A DNA stretch of 64,000 nt from Burkholderia stabilis (lineage in GTDB: Bacteria > Pseudomonadota > Gammaproteobacteria > Burkholderiales > Burkholderiaceae): the NCBI RefSeq assembly GCF_001742165.1, contig NZ_CP016442.1, positions 558,001-622,000 on the forward strand. Direction: 5' to 3'. The notes under the pieces were generated by a model. It saw only the letters and a program-made list of their open reading frames with translations. It was not told the DNA's origin and searched no databases. Of the stretch, positions 8,476-17,254 are shown piece after piece. Position 1 is the stretch's first letter. The number at the start of each line of letters is the position of its first letter. The translations under genes and the position numbers were made by a program.

Positions 8476-9723
8476 ATGTCGAACCCGAATCCCGCGGCGC
8501 CGCGCGCGCCGATGCTGTCGACCGCCGAAGCGCTCGCCGCGCTGCTCGATGCCGCGAAGCCGCTGGCCGGCACCGAAACCGTCGCCACGCTCGATGCGCT
8601 CGGCCGCGTGCTGGCCACCGACGTGAGCTCGCCGCTCGATGTGCCGCCGATGCATACGAGCGCGATGGACGGTTATGCGGTGCGCGTCGCCGATCTGTTG
8701 CACGGCGAGCGGCGTTTGCCCGTGTCGCAGCGCATTCCGGCCGGCCATCCGGCCGCGCCGCTCGCGGCGGGCACGGCTGCGCGGATCTTCACCGGCGCGA
8801 CGGTGCCGCCCGGCGCCGATGCCGTCGTGATGCAGGAGCAGGCGTCGGCCGAAGGCGATGCGGTCGAGATCCTGCATACGCCGAAGGCGGGTGAGTGGAT
8901 TACCGCGCAGGGTGCGGATATCCGGCAAGGCTCGGTGATCCTGCCGGCCGGCACGCGGCTCACGCCGCAGGCGCTCGGCCTCGCGGCGTCGGTCGGCTGC
9001 GCGCAGTTGCAGGTCGCGCGCCGGCTTCGCGTCGCGGTGTTCTTCACCGGCGACGAGCTGACGATGCCGGGCGAGCCGCTGAAGCCCGGCGCGATCTACA
9101 ACTCGAACCGCTTCACGCTGCGCGGGCTGCTGGAGCGGCTCGGCTGCCACGTGACCGACTACGGGATCGTGCCCGATTCGCTCGCCGCGACGCGCGACAC
9201 GCTGCGCGAGGCCGCGCGCGATCACGACGTGATCCTGACGAGCGGCGGCGTATCGGTCGGCGACGAGGATCACGTGAAGCCGGCCGTCGAAGCCGAAGGG
9301 CGGCTCGCGCTGTGGCAGATCGCGATGAAGCCCGGCAAGCCGCTCGCGTACGGCGCGGTGCGCCGCGGCGACGGCCGCGCCGATGCGCACTTCATCGGAT
9401 TGCCGGGCAACCCCGTGTCGAGCTTCGTCACGTTCCTGCTGTTCGTCCGGCCGTTCCTGCTGCGCCTGTCCGGCGTGCGCGACGTCGCGCCGCGCGCGCT
9501 GTCGCTGCGCGCCGATTTTTCGCAGAACAAGGGCGATCGCCGCAACGAATTCCTGCGCGCGCGCGTGAACGCGGCCGGCGGCCTCGATCTGTTCCCGAAC
9601 CAGAGCTCGGCGGTACTGACGTCGACGGTCTGGGGCGACGGCCTGATCGACAATCCGCCGCAGCACGCGATCAGCGCGGGCGAGACCGTGCGTTTCATTC
9701 CGTTTTCCGAACTGCTGTCGTAA
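8476..9723 (+). CDS. moeA: Molybdopterin molybdenumtransferase MoeA
   Basis: Inserts molybdate into adenylylated molybdopterin to form molybdenum cofactor. The 415-residue protein shows the family order: N-terminal domain with VPPMHTSAMDGYAVR (about 55-69), RIFTGATVPPGADAVVMQE (about 97-115), the MoCF-fold motif TSGGVSVGDEDHVK (about 255-268) and GLPGNPVSSFVTFLLF (about 311-326). A candidate -10, TACAAT, sits at 8436-8441, about 34 bases before the ATG. moaD starts 19 bp after its stop and moaE follows, so cofactor assembly genes are grouped. Burkholderia usually carries more than one moeA-like gene; which paralog this is cannot be told here. Confidence 0.93.
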   Translation: MSNPNPAAPRAPMLSTAEALAALLDAAKPLAGTETVATLDALGRVLATDVSSPLDVPPMHTSAMDGYAVRVADLLHGERRLPVSQRIPAGHPAAPLAAGTAARIFTGATVPPGADAVVMQEQASAEGDAVEILHTPKAGEWITAQGADIRQGSVILPAGTRLTPQALGLAASVGCAQLQVARRLRVAVFFTGDELTMPGEPLKPGAIYNSNRFTLRGLLERLGCHVTDYGIVPDSLAATRDTLREAARDHDVILTSGGVSVGDEDHVKPAVEAEGRLALWQIAMKPGKPLAYGAVRRGDGRADAHFIGLPGNPVSSFVTFLLFVRPFLLRLSGVRDVAPRALSLRADFSQNKGDRRNEFLRARVNAAGGLDLFPNQSSAVLTSTVWGDGLIDNPPQHAISAGETVRFIPFSELLS

Positions 9724-9742
9724 CGCGACGGCTTCCCGAACC

Positions 9743-10000
9743 ATGAAGATTCAGCTGAAATTTTTTGCCAGCGTCCGAGAAGCACTCGGCGTTGCCGACG
9801 AACAGGCCGACGTGCCCGACAGCGTGACGACCGTCGGCGACGTGCGCGCGTGGCTGCGCGTGCGCGGCGGCGCGTGGGCCGAAACGCTCGCCGAAGGGCG
9901 CGCGTTGCGCATGGCGTGCAACCACGAGATGACCGATCCGGGCACGCGGATCACCGAGGGTTGCGAGGTCGCGTTCTTTCCGCCGGTGACGGGCGGCTGA
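9743..10000 (+). CDS. moaD: Molybdopterin synthase sulfur carrier subunit MoaD
   Basis: An 85-residue ubiquitin-fold protein whose C-terminal Gly-Gly is thiocarboxylated by MoeB and donates sulfur in molybdopterin synthase. The ending FFPPVTGG is diagnostic, as is the N-terminal strand MKIQLKFFASVREALG. It is 19 bp downstream of moeA. Its partner moaE lies 206 bp further on, an unusually large gap filled almost entirely by the 49-bp repeat array. Confidence 0.93.
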   Translation: MKIQLKFFASVREALGVADEQADVPDSVTTVGDVRAWLRVRGGAWAETLAEGRALRMACNHEMTDPGTRITEGCEVAFFPPVTGG

Positions 10001-10013
10001 GCTTTGCATGGGG

Positions 10014-10196
10014 CCAGAGTAAGCGCTAAAGCGCCAACTCTGGTCGACCGCGAAGCATGGGACCAGAGTAAGCGCTAAAGCGCCAACTCTGGTCGACCGC
10101 GAAGCATGGGACCAGAGTAAGCGCTAAAGCGCCAACTCTGGTCGACCGCGAAGCATGGGACCAGAGTAAGCGCTAAAGCGCCAACTCTGGTCGACA
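10014..10196 (+). repeat. Four-copy 49-bp palindromic tandem repeat
   Basis: Copies start with CCAGAGT at 10014, 10063, 10112 and 10161, an exact 49-bp period. Each holds a 31-bp palindromic core: GACCAGAGT and ACTCTGGTC arms (9 bp; copy 1 has GGCC instead of GACC), a 2x2 internal mismatch, an inner GCGC/GCGC stem and a TAAA tetraloop. Cores are joined by an identical linker GACCGCGAAGCATGG. The copies are almost identical; the last ends in TCGACAGGGA before moaE. The array lies wholly between moaD and moaE on the same transcript. It looks like a REP-type element amplified in tandem and could form four mRNA hairpins. Confidence 0.95.
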
Positions 10197-10206
10197 GGGA
10201 AGGGTA

Positions 10207-10683
10207 ATGGCAACGATACGAATCCAGACCGACGATTTCGATCTGAACGCCGAAGTGACGGCGTTGCGCGCGCGCAACCCGAAGATCGGCGCGGTCGCAT
10301 GCTTCGTCGGCACGGTGCGCGACCTGAACGAAGGCGACTCGGTCGCCGCGATGGAGCTCGAGCACTATCCGGGGATGACCGAGAAGGCGCTCGAGAAGAT
10401 CGCCGTCGAGGCCGGCCGGCGCTGGCCGGGCATCGACGTCGCGATCGTGCATCGCGTCGGCAAGCTTCATCCGCTCGACCAGATCGTGATGGTGGCGACG
10501 GTCGCCGCACACCGCGGCGATGCGTTCGCGTCGTGCGAGTTCGTGATGGACTATCTGAAGACCGAGGCGCCGTTCTGGAAGAAGGAAACGACGCCGGACG
10601 GCGAGCGCTGGGTCGATGCGCGTACCGCCGACGATGCAGCGCTCGCGCGCTGGGGCGTCGAATCGGGCAACACGCGAAGCTGA
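10207..10683 (+). CDS. moaE: Molybdopterin synthase catalytic subunit MoaE
   Basis: The large subunit that uses two MoaD thiocarboxylates to convert cPMP to molybdopterin. The 158 residues include GAVACFVGTVRD (about 31-42), LEHYPGMTEKALEKI, DVAIVHRVGKLHPLDQIVMVAT (about 79-100) and the active-site segment FWKKETTPDGERWVDAR (about 122-138) with the catalytic lysines. The ribosome site is AGGGAAGGGTA directly after the last 49-bp repeat, so the array ends 10 bases before the start codon. Co-transcription with moeA-moaD is likely, with the repeats in the intercistronic RNA. Confidence 0.94.
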   Translation: MATIRIQTDDFDLNAEVTALRARNPKIGAVACFVGTVRDLNEGDSVAAMELEHYPGMTEKALEKIAVEAGRRWPGIDVAIVHRVGKLHPLDQIVMVATVAAHRGDAFASCEFVMDYLKTEAPFWKKETTPDGERWVDARTADDAALARWGVESGNTRS

Positions 10684-10743
10684 GCACGGCGTTCGTGCGA
10701 TGCGGCGCCATGCCGCAGGCGCGCATTCGCTGCGCGCCGCGCG

Positions 10744-11304
10744 TTACGCGTCCGGATCGGCGCTGCGCCCGATGATCTTCGTCGGGAACGGCTCGCCGCG
10801 GGCGCGCGACGGCAACGCATGCGGATCGTCGCCCGCATCGCGGCGGCGCGGCGCGATCGCATCGAGCAGCGCCTGCTGCTCGGGCGGAATCCGGTAATCC
10901 CAGCCGAAGCGGCTCAACTGCAGGCTCTGCGCGATCCGCAATGCGGGTTCCATGAAGCGCACCGCCGCGGGCGGCGCGTAGCGCGCCTCGACGGTTTTCA
11001 GGAACAGCGACAGCCAGCGGCTGAAATGGGCGGGTTCGATCCCGTCGAGCGGCTGGTGCGCCTGCTGCACGTTGCCGCGATAGCCCTTGGTGCCGAGCAC
11101 GAGGCTCGACCAGAACGTGACCATCTTCGGCAGATGGTCGTCCCAGCGGCCGGCCAGTTTCGCGTCGAACACGGGCCCGAGCAGCGAATCGGCGCGCACG
11201 CGGTCGTAGAACGCGTAGACGAGATCGCGAATGTTGTCTTCGGTCGGCTCGGCGTCGCGAGGGCGGGCCGGGGCGGTATCGGGCGAGGCGGGTATGGCGG
11301 TCAT
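10744..11304 (-). CDS. Group III truncated haemoglobin
   Basis: A 186-residue 2-over-2 globin. From the ATG at 11304 it shows group III (trHb-O3) features: LVYAFYDRVRADSLLGPVF with Phe-Tyr at 32-33 (B9/B10), DHLPKMVTFWSSLVL with a distal-side His near 57, and the proximal His near 83 in QQAHQPLD, followed by HFSRWLSLFLKTVEARY. The frame is open further upstream, but that extension is basic and Cys-rich and lacks conservation. The last 45 residues (IAPRRRDAGDD onward) are a polar tail beyond the globin fold. It is divergent from nsrR. Members of this family are NO-induced in Campylobacter, so I infer an NO detoxification or sensing role here. Confidence 0.85.
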   Translation of the reverse strand: MTAIPASPDTAPARPRDAEPTEDNIRDLVYAFYDRVRADSLLGPVFDAKLAGRWDDHLPKMVTFWSSLVLGTKGYRGNVQQAHQPLDGIEPAHFSRWLSLFLKTVEARYAPPAAVRFMEPALRIAQSLQLSRFGWDYRIPPEQQALLDAIAPRRRDAGDDPHALPSRARGEPFPTKIIGRSADPDA

Positions 11305-11411
11305 GGCAAAAAGGGCCGGGATGATCCAGGCAGCGGCGGGGCGGTGGCGCGAGCAACATGCAGGACGCCGGCAGGATTTTGACGCAAAATAGCGTCCACT
11401 ACCCCCTGAAA

Positions 11412-11434
11412 AACGTGCTGATGCCATGCATCTT
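11412..11434. promoter_or_regulatory. Candidate NsrR operator
   Basis: In the gap between the haemoglobin gene and nsrR, 11426-11434 reads ATGCATCTT, a perfect half-site of the known NsrR consensus (AAGATGCATTT, spacer, AAATGCATCTT). The other half (11412-11422) matches about 6 of 11 positions. For the minus strand a TATTTT -10 (about 11393) lies 16 bases from TTTTTC, which overlaps the box edge, so binding would block the haemoglobin promoter. Confidence 0.45.
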
Positions 11435-11557
11435 ATTGCGCGCGCGCCATCCGGGCAACCCGGGGCCGCGAAACGGGACCGTCAGCCGGTCCGGCGCGCG
11501 TCCCGACCGGCCCGGTCTGCATGATCGGGGCACGATCGATTTTTTCCGCATTCGCTC

Positions 11558-12076
11558 ATGAGACTCACCGACTACACCGACTATTCGCTGCGCGTGATGC
11601 TGTACCTGGCCGTGCGCGGCGAGGGGCTCGCGACGATCCAGGAAATTTCGGATGCCTACGGCATCTCGAAGAACCATCTGATGAAAGTCGTGCAGCAGCT
11701 CGGCGAGCTTGGATGGGTCGACACGGTTCGTGGCCGCAATGGCGGGCTGCGGCTGTTCCCCGAATCGCTGCAACTGACGGTTGGCCAGGTCGTGCGCGCG
11801 ACCGAGAGCGACTTCGCGCTGGTCGGCTGCTTCCCGGCCGAGAACGGTGAGTCGCGCGGCTGCGTGATCGAGCCGCAGTGCCGCCTGAAGGGCGTGCTGG
11901 CGGCCGCACGCGATGCGTTCTTCGCCGAACTCGATCGTCATACGCTCGGCGAGCTGATCGAACCCGCGTCGCCGCTGATGGCATTGCTCGGCATCCGCCC
12001 GGTCGGGCTCGTGCGCGCCGAACCGTCGCCCGACGAATCGCCTGCGACCATCGAGCCGCCGTCGACGGCTGGCTGA
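11558..12076 (+). CDS. nsrR: Rrf2-family nitric-oxide-sensing repressor NsrR
   Basis: A 172-residue Rrf2 regulator. The N-terminal winged helix MRLTDYTDYSLRVMLYLAVR and the recognition helix ISKNHLMKVVQQL are characteristic of NsrR rather than IscR. Three cysteines at about 91, 102 and 108 (VGCF, GCVIEPQC) are placed to ligate the [4Fe-4S] cluster that NO destroys. The first two are 10 residues apart, longer than the 4 seen in E. coli NsrR. It is divergent from the truncated haemoglobin gene, a typical NsrR target. The C-terminal 25 residues are Pro/Ser-rich and probably disordered. Confidence 0.88.
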   Translation: MRLTDYTDYSLRVMLYLAVRGEGLATIQEISDAYGISKNHLMKVVQQLGELGWVDTVRGRNGGLRLFPESLQLTVGQVVRATESDFALVGCFPAENGESRGCVIEPQCRLKGVLAAARDAFFAELDRHTLGELIEPASPLMALLGIRPVGLVRAEPSPDESPATIEPPSTAG

Positions 12077-12172
12077 CACGCGGGCACCGCGTTCCGCGGT
12101 CCGCCCGCGGCCCGCTCCCGGGCCACGCTATCGCCATCCGGCAATTTTTGCGCTGAATCAACCCGAATTTCG

Positions 12173-12201
12173 CTTGAAACCTGCATAACCATCCTCACCT
12201 T
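12173..12201 (+). promoter_or_regulatory. Heat-shock (sigma-32) promoter of clpB
   Basis: CTTGAAA at 12173-12179 is a perfect sigma-32 -35. After 13 bases, CCTCACCTT (12193-12201) resembles the -10 consensus CCCCATNTA with the usual C-rich start. The ATG of clpB is 33 bases further on, after a good GGAGGT ribosome site. Confidence 0.6.
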
Positions 12202-12233
12202 GGTGTTAATCGAAAATTGGAGGTCTCGACTAA

Positions 12234-14831
<2,598 letters not shown>

Positions 14832-14878
14832 TCGCAGGCCGTCGGCCGCCCGCCCGGTTCGCGCCGGGCGCGCAAAAA

Positions 14879-14906
14879 CAAACACCCCGCCTCGGCGGGG
14901 TGTTTG
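14879..14906. terminator. Bidirectional intrinsic terminator (clpB / yidB-like)
   Basis: CAAACACCCCGC-CTCG-GCGGGGTGTTTG is a perfect 12-bp stem with a tetraloop. AAAAA just upstream and TTT within the distal arm give U-tracts in both directions, so it serves convergent clpB (+) and the YidB-like gene (-). Confidence 0.85.
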
Positions 14907-14939
14907 CATATGGGGCGGCCAAAAGGCCGCGGCGGGGGC

Positions 14940-15377
14940 TCAGCCCTGCTTGTTGCCGCCGAACAGGCCGGCGAGCTGCGACAGCGAGCCGAGCACGTTC
15001 GACGGATCGACCTGGGCCTGGCCGTCGGCCGGCACGGCGCCGTCCGGCGTCGCGTGGTTGACGACGTGCGGCAGCACCTGGGCGAGGACGGTCGATGCCA
15101 TCGACGGATCGACGCCGAACTTGCTCGCCAGCGCGCCGATCGCGTCCGAGCCAAGCACGTTCTGCAGTGCGTCCGGCGAAATCGGCTGGTTCTGGCCGTT
15201 GCCGACCCACGAGCCGATGATGTCGCCGGCGCCGCCTGCCTTGAACTTCTCGATCAGGCCGTTCAGGCCGCCCGGCTGGTTGTTGATGAATTCGAGCGCG
15301 GTCGTGATGAGCGCGTTTTGCGAGTTGCCGCCGGCCTGGCCGCCGATCAGACCGCCGACGATGTCGAGGAGACCCAT
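14940..15377 (-). CDS. YidB-like (DUF937) protein
   Basis: A 145-residue protein of the DUF937/YidB family: MGLLDIVGGLIGGQAGG at the start, ALITTALEFINNQPGGLNGLIEKFKAGG, then IGSWVGNGQNQPISPDALQNVLG and SKFGVDPSMASTVLAQVLP. No signal peptide or membrane helix is evident and the function of the family is unknown. AAGGTGAAG gives a good ribosome site before the ATG. It is alone on the minus strand between the HhH protein gene and the terminator shared with clpB. Confidence 0.8.
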   Translation of the reverse strand: MGLLDIVGGLIGGQAGGNSQNALITTALEFINNQPGGLNGLIEKFKAGGAGDIIGSWVGNGQNQPISPDALQNVLGSDAIGALASKFGVDPSMASTVLAQVLPHVVNHATPDGAVPADGQAQVDPSNVLGSLSQLAGLFGGNKQG

Positions 15378-15399
15378 GGTTCTTCACCTTTACCGATAA

Positions 15400-15421
15400 G
15401 GGCGCCGGGATGACGGCGCCC
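15400..15421 (-). terminator. Possible terminator hairpin after the HhH protein gene
   Basis: GGGCGCCG and CGGCGCCC flank a 6-base loop, giving a perfect 8-bp stem between the stop of the HhH protein gene and the YidB-like start. It lacks a clear U-tract on the minus strand. Confidence 0.4.
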
Positions 15422-15465
15422 GTTGAACGAATGCCGCGCGCACGCCGTCGCGCGCGCGGCGCACA

Positions 15466-16074
15466 TCAGGCGCCCGACGCCGCGGCGGCGGAGGCTGCCT
15501 TGTCCTTCTTGCTCTTCTTCTTCGACCCCTTCGCGGCCTTCGCGGACGATGCCGCGGCCGGTGCGCTCGCACCCGCATCGGCGGATGCCGCCGCTGCTGC
15601 CGCAGCCTTTTCCTTCTTCGATGCGCGCTTGGCCTTGGCCGGCTTCGTTGCCGCATCCGGCGCGCTGGCTGCCGGCGTCGGCGCCGTTGCCGTCGTGCCG
15701 GCCGTCGTGGTGGAGGTCGACGCGGTGCCTGCCGTCGTCGCCGCCGGGGTGGTGGCCGGTGCCGTCGCGGCCGGCTTCGACAGCTTCACGCCCTTCGGCG
15801 GCGCCGACGAACCGCCGATCGTCAGGCCGTTTTCCTCGAGATGCCCAACCGATTTCGTGCCGAGACCCTTCACGCGGTTCGCGAGATCGTCGGCGTCCTT
15901 GAACGGGCCGTTCTTGGTGCGTTCGTCGATGATCGCTTTCGACTTCACGGGCCCGAGACCCTTCACGGATTCGAGCGCGGCCTGGTCAGCCGAGTTGACT
16001 TCGACGGCCGCGGCAAGGCCTGCGGCGAGCGACAGCGATAGCGCGACGAACAGCATCAGCAGCTTTTTCAGCAT
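15466..16074 (-). CDS. Exported ComEA-type helix-hairpin-helix protein with Ala/Lys-rich tail
   Basis: A 202-residue protein starting at the ATG at 16074 (AGGGAGCC is 9 bases before it; the frame is open upstream to 16140 without a ribosome site). Residues 1-23 are a signal peptide (MLKKLLMLFVALSLSLAAGLAAA). Residues 24-90 form a ComEA-like tandem HhH DNA-binding domain (VNSADQAALESVKGLGPVKS, LANRVKGLGTKSVGHLEENG). The last 110 residues are low-complexity, first Ala/Thr/Pro and then Ala/Lys (KRASKKEKAAAAAAASAD, KGSKKKSKKDKAA), like histone H1. ComEA proteins bind incoming DNA in the periplasm during transformation. Whether this one does is not shown. No other competence gene is nearby. Confidence 0.8.
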   Translation of the reverse strand: MLKKLLMLFVALSLSLAAGLAAAVEVNSADQAALESVKGLGPVKSKAIIDERTKNGPFKDADDLANRVKGLGTKSVGHLEENGLTIGGSSAPPKGVKLSKPAATAPATTPAATTAGTASTSTTTAGTTATAPTPAASAPDAATKPAKAKRASKKEKAAAAAAASADAGASAPAAASSAKAAKGSKKKSKKDKAASAAAASGA

Positions 16075-16314
16075 GGCAAAGGCTCCCTGGTTCTGACTCT
16101 GACGGATGAATGGCTGTTGCAACGGACGGCGGGACGGCACGCGGCCGGGCGTCGCCGTTAAGCATAGGACAAATGCGTGCCCTTTTTAAGACAGGCTGAC
16201 CGAATCTTGCTGAAGGCTTGCGCCGCTGTAAAGGCTGAAAGCCGTGCCGGAAGCCGATTTTGACCATTCTTTACGGTGTCGCCGGTTAATGCCGCACTGG
16301 TCGTTCGACAAGGC

Positions 16315-16345
16315 TTGACTTAGAGTGAACTCTAACTCCTAACCT
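16315..16345 (+). promoter_or_regulatory. MerR-type promoter/operator with 19-bp spacer
   Basis: A -35 TTGACT (16315-16320) and a -10 TAACCT (16340-16345) are exactly 19 bp apart, the overlong spacer of MerR-activated promoters. Inside the spacer TTAGAGT-GA-ACTCTAA (16320-16335) is a perfect 7-bp inverted repeat. The MerR gene starts 11 bases downstream, so autoregulation is expected. Confidence 0.8.
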
Positions 16346-16355
16346 TGATCCTGCC

Positions 16356-16817
16356 ATGTCGAAAACCGTATCGAAACCTTCTGCCGCCGGTCCGCTGACG
16401 ATCGGCCAGGTCGCCGAGCTGACCGGCGTGTCGACGCACACGTTGCGGTATTACGAGCAGGCCGGGCTGCTGCGCGCGATTTCGCGCACGGCGGCCGGGC
16501 ACCGGCTCTATGCGCCGGCCGACCTGGACTGGCTGGCCTTCGTGATGCGCCTGAAGGCGACCGGTATGCCGATCGCGCAGATGCAGCAGTTCGCGGCACT
16601 GCGCGCGCAAGGCGAGCCGACGTTCGGCGCGCGGCGTCGGTTGCTGGTTGCGCATCGCGACGCGGTGCGGGCGCATATCGCGGAGTTGCAGGCGAGCCTC
16701 GACGCGATCGGCGACAAGATCGCGTACTACGAGGCGCAGGAACGCGAAGCGGAACGACGGGCAAATCCTTCTCACGCTTTATCGGAACAGGACGGACACC
16801 ATGGAACGACTCGTTGA
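16356..16817 (+). CDS. MerR-family transcriptional regulator
   Basis: A 153-residue regulator: winged-helix DNA-binding domain at about 14-82 (LTIGQVAELTGVSTHTLRYY, EQAGLL, GHRLYAPADLDWLAFVMRLK), then a coiled-coil dimer helix (about 90-135) and a short polar tail. It contains no cysteine, so it is neither a mercury, copper nor SoxR-type redox sensor; the ligand is unknown. It overlaps the downstream decarboxylase-like gene by 17 bp, so the two are translated from one message driven by the MerR-type promoter just upstream. A role in sensing an organic or oxidative stress compound is inference only. Confidence 0.85.
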   Translation: MSKTVSKPSAAGPLTIGQVAELTGVSTHTLRYYEQAGLLRAISRTAAGHRLYAPADLDWLAFVMRLKATGMPIAQMQQFAALRAQGEPTFGARRRLLVAHRDAVRAHIAELQASLDAIGDKIAYYEAQEREAERRANPSHALSEQDGHHGTTR

Positions 16818-17235
16818 AGATCGCTACACGCGCGGCTGGAACAAACTGAAGGAAATCGACGGCGAGGTGGGCGAACGCGTGATCGCAGCGCTTGCGCCGA
16901 TCGCGCCGGACTTCGCACGGCTGCTGGTCGAGTTCAGCTTCGGCGACATCTACAGCCGGCCGCAGCTCGACCTGAAGGCGCGCGAGATTGCGACGATCTC
17001 GGCGCTGGCCGCGCTCGGCAACGCGCAGCCGCAGTTGAAGGTGCATATCGAGGCCGCGCTGAACGTCGGCTGCACGCGCGACGAGATCGTCGAGGTGTTT
17101 ATGCAGATGTCGGTGTATGCGGGTTTCCCGGCCGCGCTCAACGCCCTGTTCGCTGCGCGCGAGGTGTTCGCGGCGCTGGACGAAGCGGCCGGCGAGGCAG
17201 ACAAGGTGAACGACGTGGCCGGGCAGGTTGCGTGA
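16801..17235 (+). CDS. Carboxymuconolactone decarboxylase-like protein
   Basis: A 144-residue protein of the CMD/AhpD superfamily. The ATG at 16801 has AGGACGG just upstream and overlaps the end of the MerR gene; the frame is open further upstream but that part is the regulator's coding sequence. Family pieces are DLKAREIATISALAALGNAQ and VHIEAALNVGCTRDEIVEVF, then MQMSVYAGFPAALNALFAAREVF. The AhpD Cys-X-X-Cys redox pair is absent (a single Cys in GCTRDE), so peroxidase-reductant activity is unlikely. It may be a true gamma-carboxymuconolactone decarboxylase or a related lyase; no aromatic degradation genes are nearby to decide. Its expression is probably controlled by the overlapping MerR regulator. 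Confidence 0.8.
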   Translation: MERLVEDRYTRGWNKLKEIDGEVGERVIAALAPIAPDFARLLVEFSFGDIYSRPQLDLKAREIATISALAALGNAQPQLKVHIEAALNVGCTRDEIVEVFMQMSVYAGFPAALNALFAAREVFAALDEAAGEADKVNDVAGQVA

Positions 17236-17254
17236 CGGGGCCCGCGCCCGCGCG

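Noticed and set aside
10014..10196. CRISPR-like array
   Set aside because: The stretches between palindromes are identical in every unit, so there are no unique spacers, and no cas gene is nearby. It is a tandem repeat.
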